Shown here piece by piece: positions 52,243 to 60,142 of a stretch of DNA of 64,000 nt (position 1 is the first letter of the stretch; each line of letters opens with the position of its first letter). Made by a program: the position numbers and the translations under genes. Source of the DNA: Mesorhizobium sp. AR02 (GTDB lineage: Bacteria > Pseudomonadota > Alphaproteobacteria > Rhizobiales > Rhizobiaceae); contig NZ_CP080530.1 of the NCBI RefSeq assembly GCF_024746835.1, positions 62,001 through 126,000 on the forward strand. The letters run 5' to 3'. Under the pieces are notes generated by a model that saw only the letters and a list, made by a program, of their open reading frames with translations, was not told the origin of the DNA and ran no database searches.

Positions 52243-52256
52243 TCACACCCAAAGGG

Positions 52257-52274
52257 TCTCAAGATGCGTGCCAA
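52257..52274 (-). promoter_or_regulatory. Sigma54 promoter of nifH, unusual -12
   Basis: Minus strand TTGGCACGCATCTTGAG. The -24 block TTGGCACG is ideal, and 10 bases later the -12 dinucleotide is GA instead of the nearly invariant GC. Transcription would start near 52247, leaving a ~75-bp leader. Confidence 0.65.
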
Positions 52275-52361
52275 TTGGCTTGATCGAACACAAGAAAAAT
52301 TTTGATGTTGCTTTTCAGCTATTTAGCCTGAGGGCAAACAGTGCTTGTCGGAACAAGCCCG

Positions 52362-52377
52362 TGTAGCGGACACGACA
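52362..52377. promoter_or_regulatory. NifA upstream activating sequence of nifH
   Basis: TGT-N10-ACA (TGTAGCGGACACGACA), about 90 bp upstream of the -24 element, the normal distance for NifA activation of nifH. Confidence 0.8.
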
Positions 52378-52694
52378 AAGGCGACAGAAAGATTCGATGG
52401 CGCTGCTCGAGACCGCTACAGGTTGACCTCGGTGTCCGGAGCAATTTGGAGCAGCGAGTTAAGGCGCTTCGGTCGAGAGACCTGCTGCAGAGTCTTCGGT
52501 CCACGCGTAGCTGTGTATCGCTCCAGGCTGCTTTTGATCCCGTGCGGTTCAGCCTTTGTCTTCTCGATCGCGAGGTTTGCTTCTTCGCACCAGACGTCAC
52601 AACTGTTACCGTAGGCTTGGCGGCCATTTCTGCTGATACGCTTGGAACGACCCCAAGGCGGTCATTTGCACCAACGGAAAACGAGCACAACTGT
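52378..52694. other. No gene recognised
   Basis: Between the nifH activating site and the AAA-ATPase fragment. Frames are open here but show no family resemblance. No transposase end or repeat is visible. Confidence 0.45.
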
Positions 52695-52878
52695 CCGAGC
52701 TCATGGATCGTCACGCTGGGAATAGCTGCCTTGGCGATCTCGCACAGGTGTCGGTGATGCGTCAGGTAGATCACCTGACCGGCACATGCCATCTCACCAA
52801 ACAGTTTGAAGACCTCCTCGGATCGGACGTGGTCGAAGGTCTCCATTATATCATCGGCGATAAGGGCACGGAGGGCCT
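52695..52878 (-). pseudogene. C-terminal fragment of a YhaN/SbcC-like AAA ATPase
   Basis: About 60 residues only: ADDIMETFDHVRSEEVFKLFGEMACAGQVIYLTHHRHLCEIA, which corresponds to the Walker B (ADDI), D-loop (FD..R) and the QVI.LTHHRH motif at the end of YhaN-type ATPases. There is no Walker A or coiled coil upstream, so only the very end of a large gene survives. Confidence 0.6.
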
Positions 52879-53257
52879 AGACGGAACCGTCGGCCGTCAG
52901 CTCCGAGATTGACGGGCGCGCCATCGACGACCGTTTCCCAGATCAGGCCTCCGTTCCTACTGACCGACAGGCCTCCTTCAGTCGCGGCGTAAATCGTGTC
53001 GGCGTCTTTGCCGATGCGGCGAGGTCGATCAGCTTGGGAGCGGTCCAACCACAGACCACATCTTCCCGGCAATGTCGGGCAGCAGGCGCTGTACGTGTTC
53101 TTGCTCCTTGCCACCATAGTTCAGTTCGGACCGGGCTGCGCTTCTACAGGAAGGGTTTGCCTGCCCTGTGATCACATCCCTTCGTTCGCCGACGTAGCGG
53201 TTACCGTCCAGAGCGAGGGGATCGCAGTTGCTTGGGCAAAACGTTTCAAATTCGACT
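52879..53257. other. Debris, including a BNR/Ycf48-like fragment
   Basis: On the minus strand around 52905-53000 a short frame reads DADTIYAATEGGLSVSRNGGLIWETV, resembling a single BNR/Ycf48 beta-propeller repeat. Nothing else of that protein is present. The remaining bases up to the effector gene show no gene. Confidence 0.4.
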
Positions 53258-55189
53258 TCATGCTGATCTTTTGCGTTCAGGGAGCCACGGCGCCTGGGTT
53301 GACTGATGAACACCGTCCGTTCGCGCATGTGGGGTCGAATTAACTCTTGGCGAAGAGGAGGCAGGCTCATCATCCAACAGTAGCCGGAGTTCCGCTGGGT
53401 CGAATGCCATCATTGGTGGGGAGGCGGGTTCATCATCCAACAGCTGCCGAGGCTCCTCCTCCTGCGGCATGAGCCCCCTCAGTCGGTTTTGCAGCGCCTG
53501 CCGATCGGCGATGAGGTTGTCGAGGTGCAGCGGCTCGAGGTCCGGCCGCTGCCCGTCCACCAATCGTCCAACCAGCGCCCACGTGCCTTCCAGCACAAAA
53601 ACGCCGCAATCGTAATCGTTCGGCTGTCGCGGCATGCGGGCTGGCGTCAAGGTGGCGTTCAGCAGTCTTGCGAGTTGTCTTGCAGGCACGTCGTTGTATC
53701 CCTCTCGCTGAAGGGAGTCGTAGTGATAGGCGAACCGCCTTTCCGGGTTGCGGCGATCAACGAGCAGCAGCGACCAATGGGTGCCGGGGCTATTGGGAGT
53801 GCCATTGTTCAATGGCAGGAACAGGAAGTCGGCTGGAGCGTCGTTTTGATTATAGATGGACTGCAATGTGCCTCGCGCGTTTTGCGGCTCCATGTGGCGC
53901 AGTAGATGGGACACCGACGGACTGACTAGCCGTGTCCGGGCGGCGAGCATCGGATTGATCCCCTGCAGCTGCTGCTCTACGAAATCGTAATCCCTCTGCA
54001 CATGGGCGTCGCTCAGCCACTCGGTGGCGCCGAGCACCGACCCGTTGGTGACATTGGACGAGGCTGTCGGATCCAACGCCCCGATCTGGGCATCGGAGGA
54101 GGTGGTCGTGGACGTAATCACATCAACCACTGGAAGACCGCGGTAGGTGTCTGGCAGCTTGGCGGTGACTGGCCAGCCGGGTCCTGGAGCCCTTGCCGGT
54201 GCCGCTGGCGCAGCTTCACTCATGGGCCGAGGTCGAGTGTGATGGATGAGCTGAACGCCATCGGGGCCTCCCTGCCTCAATACGGCGGCGGACCCTGTCC
54301 CTTGCATCATCTGCTGCCACTCCGTCTCGACCATCTGCCCGCGCGGACGCACCGGTGCAGAATGAGCATCGTCGCGCAAGTCGACCGGTGTGGACGGCAA
54401 ATCAACTAGAGAATCAAGATCGCCGTAGATGTCTAAGGGAGCTCTGGCAGAAGGCGCCGGCGCAAAGTGAGCATTGTAACCCAACTCAACCGGATCTGGA
54501 TCAACCAATGCTTCAAAGCCGGGATAGAGATCCTGAGCTCTGGCAGTTGATGGCGACGCCGGTTCTTGCATCCGCCGCCGCACCAACTCCTCGCTCAACC
54601 ACGCCAAAGCTTCATCGTCCGAGGAGGCTGGCACAAGAGAAAGCTCCTGCGGTGAGCCGGGCTGTCGAGCGCCCTGGTAACGACCCGGTACTGGCCCGGT
54701 AAACAGCGGCGGAAAGTCAGGCGATGGAACCCAAGCGTTGAGCTCGAATGATGTGGGCGGGTTCTGATGAACCATTGCCTCAAACCCGCCGTCCTGCCGG
54801 CTTGGCAGGACGTTGCTCCCGGCCAACTCCTCCGCGGCCGACTGGTGGTCGTTGCGCCAGTTCAAAGGATGAACGGCTTCTGCGGAATCCGGCGGCTGAT
54901 GATGGCGCGCGCTTGACCCGAGAAATGGCTGTGGGCCGGCCTTATCCAATCCCCCCCAAAGCAGATCCTGATCGTAATCTTTCATGGGTGGCAAAGCGAT
55001 AGCTTCATGCGGGGCACTGTGCTGCGCAGTGGCGCCTCCGATCCCGCTAGTTTCCGCATGCAGCCTTGGGATGTATTCGCCCTCTCTCTCCCGCATAACG
55101 GGCCGCCCTTCCAATGGAGGATCTGGCGATCCGCAAGCTGCATGAAGGCAAGACTGGAGGAGCGGTGCCCATGCTGGTGCCGTTCGCAC
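53258..55189 (-). CDS. C48-family (SUMO protease-like) type III effector, probably 5'-truncated
   Basis: A 643-residue frame whose C-terminal ~200 residues are a ULP1/C48 cysteine protease of the XopD/NopD type: His471 (GTHWSLLLVD), Asp491 (YHYDSLQ), Gln522 (RQPNDYD) and Cys528 (DYDCGVFV). Before it lie imperfect repeats at residues ~134-157, 222-245 and 255-279 (GFEAxV..P pattern), and after it a duplicated LLDDEPAS at 583-590 and 604-611. This layout is that of rhizobial NopD/BEL2-5/Mlr6316-like effectors, which remove SUMO in the host nucleus. The frame opens with GTG 19 bp after the ketosynthase gene and stays open back into it, with no room for a tts box, so the native start and promoter are probably lost. 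Confidence 0.75.
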   Translation of the reverse strand: MRTAPAWAPLLQSCLHAACGSPDPPLEGRPVMREREGEYIPRLHAETSGIGGATAQHSAPHEAIALPPMKDYDQDLLWGGLDKAGPQPFLGSSARHHQPPDSAEAVHPLNWRNDHQSAAEELAGSNVLPSRQDGGFEAMVHQNPPTSFELNAWVPSPDFPPLFTGPVPGRYQGARQPGSPQELSLVPASSDDEALAWLSEELVRRRMQEPASPSTARAQDLYPGFEALVDPDPVELGYNAHFAPAPSARAPLDIYGDLDSLVDLPSTPVDLRDDAHSAPVRPRGQMVETEWQQMMQGTGSAAVLRQGGPDGVQLIHHTRPRPMSEAAPAAPARAPGPGWPVTAKLPDTYRGLPVVDVITSTTTSSDAQIGALDPTASSNVTNGSVLGATEWLSDAHVQRDYDFVEQQLQGINPMLAARTRLVSPSVSHLLRHMEPQNARGTLQSIYNQNDAPADFLFLPLNNGTPNSPGTHWSLLLVDRRNPERRFAYHYDSLQREGYNDVPARQLARLLNATLTPARMPRQPNDYDCGVFVLEGTWALVGRLVDGQRPDLEPLHLDNLIADRQALQNRLRGLMPQEEEPRQLLDDEPASPPMMAFDPAELRLLLDDEPASSSPRVNSTPHARTDGVHQSTQAPWLPERKRSA

Positions 55190-55193
55190 CAGC
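55173..55193 (-). terminator. Hairpin after the ketosynthase gene
   Basis: GCTGGTGC and GCACCAGC form an 8-bp perfect stem with a 5-base loop, 16 bp downstream of the ketosynthase stop codon on the minus strand. There is no U tract. It would lie in the first codons of the effector frame, so it may be the ketosynthase terminator and further isolate the effector from transcription. Confidence 0.45.
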
Positions 55194-55208
55194 CTGAAAC
55201 CGCCGATC

Positions 55209-56330
55209 TTAGAGCATCCTCAGCAGCGCGCCTCCTATCGAATACCCCGCGCCAAACGCGCAGATCAGGCCGAAATCGCCGGGCTTCATGTCGGCGTGGT
55301 TCTCCGACAGCGCGATGATGGCGCCGGCGCCGGCGGTGTTGCCGAGCCGTTCGAGCACCATCGGCGCACGGTCGTGGTCGACCTCGTGGCCGAACGACAG
55401 TTTCAGGATCATCGCGTTCATGCGCGCATTGGCCTGATGCAGCCAGAACCGCCGGACCGCCTGCGGCGTCAGCCCGTGCTCGGCGAGGAATTCGACGATG
55501 AACTTCTGCCCGGCGACGGTGACTTCCTTGAACACCTTGTTGCCGACCTGCTTGATCAGATTACCTTCCAGATTGATCATGTAAGGATCATCCAAGGCGG
55601 TGCGGGTGTGGTAGCCCAGATTGGTGCGGATGTTGTTCGACATCTGCGTCCAGATGCGCGTGTCGAGCACCTCGAATCGTTCCGGCCGCTTCTCGCCCTG
55701 GGCAAGCCCCTCCACCACCATGGACACGGACGCGTCGCCGAAGATGAAATGCGTCTGCCGGTCGCGGAAATTGAGATGGCCGGTGATGATCTCCGGCGTC
55801 GTCACCAGAATGCGTTTGTGCGCGCCCGACCTCACCAGGTTGACGGCGATGTGCAGGGCGGCCGCCGCCGAAGAACAGCCAAGCCCCATGTCGAAGCCGG
55901 CGCCCTTTGTCCCCAACACTTGCTGCATTTCGATGGCGATCGCTGGATAAGGCCGCTGGTGATGCGAGGCCGAGCAGATCACCAGGTCGATATCGGACGG
56001 GCTCAGTCCGGCATGGTCGAGAGCCTTTCGCGCCGCGGCGATGCCGAACTCGGCCTCGAGCGACAGCGCATCGTCGAGCCGCGCCGGAATGCGCGGGGCC
56101 ATGCGGGTCGGGTCGAGAATGCCTTCGCGCTCGATCACATGGCGGGTGCGCACGCCCGAAGCGTGGACGATGAAGTCGCTGTCCGATTTCGGCAGCGGCG
56201 GCTCGCCGGTCTCCTGGCGGCGCGCATTCTCCATGTCGACCCAGGCATTGAAGCTGGCGACCAGTTCTTCATTGGTGATCTTGGCTTCAGGGACTTCAAC
56301 GCCGATGCCGCTGATGATGACGCGATGCAT
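55209..56330 (-). CDS. Beta-ketoacyl-ACP synthase III-like protein
   Basis: A 373-residue thiolase-fold enzyme with the KAS III catalytic triad: Cys152 (GLGCSSAAAAL), His298 (LHQANARM) and Asn331 (GNTAGAGAI). It is ~50 residues longer than FabH, mostly in an N-terminal insert (residues 30-75), and belongs to the FabH2-like subgroup rather than the housekeeping enzyme. It condenses an acyl-CoA or acyl-ACP with malonyl-ACP. The nearest upstream promoter is the nod box at 57038-57084, with only a broken nodM between, so it may be induced by NodD and supply an acyl chain or a signal; that is inference. Confidence 0.85.
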   Translation of the reverse strand: MHRVIISGIGVEVPEAKITNEELVASFNAWVDMENARRQETGEPPLPKSDSDFIVHASGVRTRHVIEREGILDPTRMAPRIPARLDDALSLEAEFGIAAARKALDHAGLSPSDIDLVICSASHHQRPYPAIAIEMQQVLGTKGAGFDMGLGCSSAAAALHIAVNLVRSGAHKRILVTTPEIITGHLNFRDRQTHFIFGDASVSMVVEGLAQGEKRPERFEVLDTRIWTQMSNNIRTNLGYHTRTALDDPYMINLEGNLIKQVGNKVFKEVTVAGQKFIVEFLAEHGLTPQAVRRFWLHQANARMNAMILKLSFGHEVDHDRAPMVLERLGNTAGAGAIIALSENHADMKPGDFGLICAFGAGYSIGGALLRML

Positions 56331-56461
56331 GTTTCAGTCCGTCGCACGCGCAGGCGCTGCGGCTCTCACGTGGGCGTCGAATTCGCGCGCCGGCCGCGTT
56401 CGCTCATCCTCGAATTTGACATAGAGGGCGGCGGACCAGTCAGCCATGTCAGCTCCCACAA

Positions 56462-56945
56462 TCATTCGACGGTGACCGATTTTCCGAGATTGCGCGGCTA
56501 GTCGACATCTGTGCCCATGACCAGCGCCGTGTGATAGGCAAGAAGCTGTATCGGCAGCGAGAAAATCATCGGCGCGACTATCTCGTCGACTGCCGGCAGC
56601 CCCCGCAGCCGCCAATTCGTCCTTCAACTCGGCGAAATTCTCGATAATGCCGTTATGGACGACGGCCACACCATCGCTAAAGTGCGGATGCGCGTTGCGT
56701 TCAGTCAGTGCCCCATGGGTTGCCCGGCGCGTGTGGGCGATGCCAATGGTGCCGCCCAGCAGCTCTTCCTTCAGCCTCGCCTCGAGATTGACGAGCTTGC
56801 CCTCGGCGCGCCGGCAGTGCAAGGCGCCCTCGGTGATCGTCGCAACGCCGGCTGAGTCATAGCCGCGATATTCCAGACGCTTCAACGCGTCGACCAACCG
56901 CTCCGACACTGGCTGTTGCCCCACGATGCCAACAATCCCGCACAT
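56462..56945 (-). pseudogene. nodM: nodM/glmS glucosamine-fructose-6-P aminotransferase, internally deleted
   Basis: The first ~115 codons are a normal start of NodM/GlmS: Cys nucleophile in [19 protein letters not shown] and [17 protein letters not shown] has Arg where the family has Trp. At about 56605 the sequence jumps to the last ~45 codons ([30 protein letters not shown]...[11 protein letters not shown]). About 450 codons are missing, and in the tail a CAG codon has become TAG at 56498-56500. It sits ~93 bp behind a nod box, which supports nodM rather than housekeeping glmS. Non-functional. Confidence 0.85.
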
Positions 56946-57037
56946 GCTCGTCTCCGATTTCTCCCGGCAGCCTGGGTCGACCGGAAGGACACCCGCCCGG
57001 CCGTTTCTATTGAGAGCCTCCTAGGGGAATTCGGTAC

Positions 57038-57084
57038 GACTGGTAAAATCGATTATTGGGATAACTGTTATCCACCCAGTGGAT
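57038..57084 (-). promoter_or_regulatory. nod box (NodD-binding site)
   Basis: Read on the minus strand this 47-bp segment follows the nod box consensus: ATCCACTGGGTGGAT start, the ATCC block, and the conserved AATCGATTTTACCAGTC end. The inner palindrome GGATAACTGTTATCC is part of it. It points towards nodM, whose start is 93 bp downstream. LysR-type NodD with a flavonoid would activate from here. Confidence 0.85.
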
Positions 57085-57116
57085 GGGGGTAGGACGCGTT
57101 TGGGCGACGTCCTCGA

Positions 57117-57356
57117 TCATCCGGCGGCGAGACAGCTCATTTCGGCGATACGGGCCTCCTGAACGATCCGGGACGCGAACGCCTCACGCAGATTGCGCAG
57201 ATTGGCCTTCAATGTCTTATGATCGAAGACGCGCCCCAGCAACGCCAGATCGGAGGGATTGAAGACGCCGGATGGCGCGCGCATTTCGACGAAATTGGCC
57301 GGCTCCGTCGAGCACAATCGATAGTTGGGCGCTATTGCAAGGTCCAGGCTGGACAC
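57117..57356 (-). CDS. Small hypothetical protein upstream of the nod box
   Basis: A 79-residue frame; a shorter form could start at the Met at 57284 (MRAPSGVFNPSDLALLGRVFD). The segment FNPSDLALLGRVFDHKTLKANLRNLREAFASRIV resembles small rhizobial proteins that I have seen annotated only as hypothetical. It ends 33 bp before the nod box and is transcribed in the same direction, so it is not controlled by it. Confidence 0.4.
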   Translation of the reverse strand: MSSLDLAIAPNYRLCSTEPANFVEMRAPSGVFNPSDLALLGRVFDHKTLKANLRNLREAFASRIVQEARIAEMSCLAAG

Positions 57357-57467
57357 TACGGCAGCAAACGTCCCGCGACCAAAAACAAGTGCTCAAGAGA
57401 AAAACCCGCCGCGCTTCGCGGCGCGACGGGTCGATCGGGCGTTGCATGAAGCATCGCTGCTGCGTCG

Positions 57468-58305
57468 TCATGAAACGCTGGGCCCACCCCTTTGCCGACC
57501 GATGTTCCAGGAGATACCCTCGCGCTGAACCACGCCAGAAACCTCCTTGCTGATGTGCCGATGGAGCACCGGCCGCCATGGCACCAGCGTGAGCTCGCGC
57601 GACCTCTCGATCGCGGCATATTTGCCGCAGGCGAGCTCAACCGATCGGCGCAGCATACCCTCTATTCGATCTCCTGCCCGGGCTTCGGCATACGAGAGCC
57701 CAAGTTCCTGCGAAAGCTGACCGACAACACGGTTCAGCTCACGCTGACGCAGGGTCGAAATCATGTTGGCGCGATAAACTATCCGGTCCTGCTCTTCACT
57801 CGCGAGACCCTGCACGAGCAGCCACTGCCGCCTGCGTGCCTGCGCCGCCCGCACATCACGGCCGAAACCCGAGGCATGCAAAGCCTCCGGTCTGCCAGAG
57901 ACCAGCTCGCGGTCAATCCAGGTGGCGCCGTCGAAACCAATCTGTTGCTCAAGCGATAATGAGGAGAGCTTCTCGACCGTGACAGGTTCTTCCCTGGCAC
58001 GCTGACACTCGTAGACGACGACGCGTTTGGGATCGTCCGGCCCGATGACCCAGGTGCCGTCAGGCTCGCGCTTCACTCCACCCGTGGCGTGGCGGATCGC
58101 TTCAAGGCGCCGGACGTTGCGTTTCGGCGAAAGGTTCGGTGACCGACGGGTCATGCTTCAGATGGATGTCGATGTTGTAGCGCCCGTTATGGGCGGCCAC
58201 GATGTCCGCGATCGTACGGTCAACCTGTTTTGGCTCGGTGTTCTTCGGAGTGACACGAAAGCGGCTCCGCTGGATAACCGAAGGGTTGTTATGGCCAGGG
58301 ATCAA
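57468..58305 (-). pseudogene. rlxS: Relaxase RlxS/DUF3363 C-terminal remnant
   Basis: From 57468 to about 58120 the frame gives a DUF3363 C-terminal region (LEQQIGFDGATWIDRELV, RRRQWLLVQGLASEEQDRIVYRANM, LRQRELNRVVGQLSQELGL and LVPWRPVLHRHISKEVSGVV). Upstream, in another frame, KQVDRTIADIVAAHNGRYNIDIHLKHDPSVTE continues the same protein, so a frameshift lies near 58120. The N-terminal relaxase domain with the catalytic residues is absent. It is a relic of the conjugation relaxase of a mesorhizobial ICE. Confidence 0.75.
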
Positions 58306-58594
58306 AGCCCGAAGGGCCGAGACCGCCGTGAGCAGAGCGAATGAAGCGGGCTCGGTTCACGAGAGCCCGCGCGCGTCATGAGGCGCGCGGGCGCCCGCCA
58401 ACGTCAATAGGACGGGTTTGCGATAGTGGGGCTTGGGGGCTTGATCCTGTGCTCGAAATCTTCGCCCAGCATGCGCAATATTTCATGTGGATCGAAAACC
58501 GATCGTTTCGGCGAGGTCGAGGATCCGTCCACATCGACGCGCCGACTATCCGCCTTGGATGGCCGCGAAGATGCTTCTGGTGAACTCTTGAAGA
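58306..58594. other. No gene recognised
   Basis: Between the relaxase remnant and the DUF1796 gene. A minus-strand frame (58404-58652) overlaps the end of the DUF1796 gene but resembles nothing known. The complementary arms AGCCCGCGCGCGT / GAGGCGCGCGGGC around 58362-58392 suggest a GC-rich hairpin that may terminate DUF1796 transcription. Confidence 0.4.
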
Positions 58595-59251
58595 TTACAG
58601 CAACGGTGGATGGTCTGGCGAAAGACCCATTTTCGAGAAGAACACGTTCCATACCTCAACCTCGCCCAGTTGATCAGGAACATGGTTCTCCTGATGGATA
58701 CTGCAGCGCTCCGGGACTGGCCCTGTGAACTTCGACCTATCATATGCATTCCCGAGGGCGCGGAAATAGGCCACATGGAACCTTGAGTGTCCCAATTTTT
58801 TCTCAAGTAGAGTGACCATCTCCTGGAGATCGTCTACGCCAAACGTCTTTCCCATCTGCTGATCCCCCGGAGCATCCGTCGCCGAGACATAACGCACAAA
58901 CAACGTTTTTCGTGTCCGAGCGATGTCGAGCATCTTATTGTATTTGTAAATCAGCTTCTCTCGGCAGGACCGTAACGCTTCCGGCGTGAATATCACTGCT
59001 TTGGACGTGGTCCGATCGAATTCATGGTGGTAAACTACCCCGTAATTTTCGCAAAAAGCTGACGTCCCATTGAAGCAGGCTGATACACGAAGCCCAAATC
59101 GCGCTCCATCATCTGCCATTATTTCCTGGATGGAGGCTATAGGTGTCACAATCCAATCAAAACAGCTGCTTGGGCGCCGTTTGAAATAGCGTCTGATTTG
59201 CGTCGCAGGAGTGCAGTCAGATCCAAGGCTAAAAATAGCTTCGTAAGGCAT
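58595..59251 (-). CDS. DUF1796 putative papain-like cysteine peptidase
   Basis: About 218 residues from the Met at 59251 (MPYEAIFSLGSDCTPATQIRRY), preceded by AGGA. The start (SLGSDC..A.QIRR) with the CFDWIVTPI segment matches DUF1796, a family predicted to be papain-like peptidases: Cys in GSDC is the putative nucleophile and VYHHEFDR a putative His. Family members often occur with glycosyltransferases or in symbiosis/pathogenicity islands. The frame is open upstream to 59644, but those 130 codons do not look like part of this family. Substrate unknown. Confidence 0.6.
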   Translation of the reverse strand: MPYEAIFSLGSDCTPATQIRRYFKRRPSSCFDWIVTPIASIQEIMADDGARFGLRVSACFNGTSAFCENYGVVYHHEFDRTTSKAVIFTPEALRSCREKLIYKYNKMLDIARTRKTLFVRYVSATDAPGDQQMGKTFGVDDLQEMVTLLEKKLGHSRFHVAYFRALGNAYDRSKFTGPVPERCSIHQENHVPDQLGEVEVWNVFFSKMGLSPDHPPLL

Positions 59252-59653
59252 TGCCCGGTCCTTAGGTGGTACCAGATAGGAGTGAAAGAGCGATGCTTTC
59301 CAGCATTTCGAAAAATAGGGCAAATCGATTGTATTGATACGGACCATCAGCGCTGCGGATATGGAACCGCGCAGCATCAAACTGTCCAAGCCGGTCATCA
59401 TCGCGCGGCTTAGGATCTTTGTCCGCGATAAGCTGTTACCGGTGGGTTCGTTCCTCGCCCAATGGAGGCAGCGGTAAGCGAACGCACTCTCTATCGGCGG
59501 CGGCTCGCTGGCCGTGCGGGCGAAACGAAATCGTCGAAAATGGAGGTCGTTCAATTTCGGAAGCAGATACAAGCTGCAGTCGTGGGGCAGCGTGCCTGGC
59601 GACACCCTGGTGGCAACCGTGTCCTTGATCGCCTGCTTGAACATCGACAGTGA
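59252..59653. other. No confident gene upstream of DUF1796
   Basis: The DUF1796 frame continues open through this region without family resemblance, and other frames are also open, as expected of GC-rich non-coding sequence. It probably contains the promoter of the DUF1796 gene. No nod box, tts box or NifA site was found. Confidence 0.4.
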
Positions 59654-59950
59654 TCACCATCGGCCGTGACAGCGACCGGCTGGCGAGGCACTGGCCATCG
59701 GGCGGCTGCCGCCGTGGATGTCATTCAGCCACCGGAGGGCAGCAAGATGGTACTTCAGACGCCGCGTAGGCACGATGGCGTCGACGCATAGCCGCAACGG
59801 GCGGAGCACGGAGGCGCCGGAAACGGCGATCTGCAAACTCTGGCAATCCTGTCGCAGCAGCACGTGCTGCATCCCTGCTCGGGTCAGCAGGACGTCGTTG
59901 GCGCATGCGTCGCCTCCATGCGGGATGTGTTTCCGCCATCGAAGGGCAAA
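59654..59950 (-). pseudogene. DUF2285-type protein remnant
   Basis: The frame reads GGDACANDVLLTRAG, then MQHVLLRQDCQSLQIAVSGASVLRPLRLCVDAI and VPTRRLKYHLAALRWLNDI. The pattern of a short strand pair followed by a C-terminal helix resembles DUF2285 proteins, which on rhizobial ICEs accompany relaxase and excision genes and include FseA-like regulators. It lacks a proper start and the usual N-terminal AWEFLRRN segment, so it is a fragment. Confidence 0.4.
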
Positions 59951-60142
59951 GCCCTCATTGATGCAGCCTATAGACCTTTACAGCTTGCTAGCGAACGACA
60001 CGGTCAAGATTTCGCCTGACCGGAGCCTCCATCGTGGAGACAGCATCAATGCTGACAAGGCCTTCCGGCGTCATCCGCTGGCCTTTGACCTCGATGGGTG
60101 CGCGGCGTGGCGGCACCCAGCCGATCTGGCTGAAATCCGGGA

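Noticed and set aside
57058..57072. GGATAAC-T-GTTATCC palindrome as a separate operator
   Set aside because: It falls inside the nod box and is explained by it.
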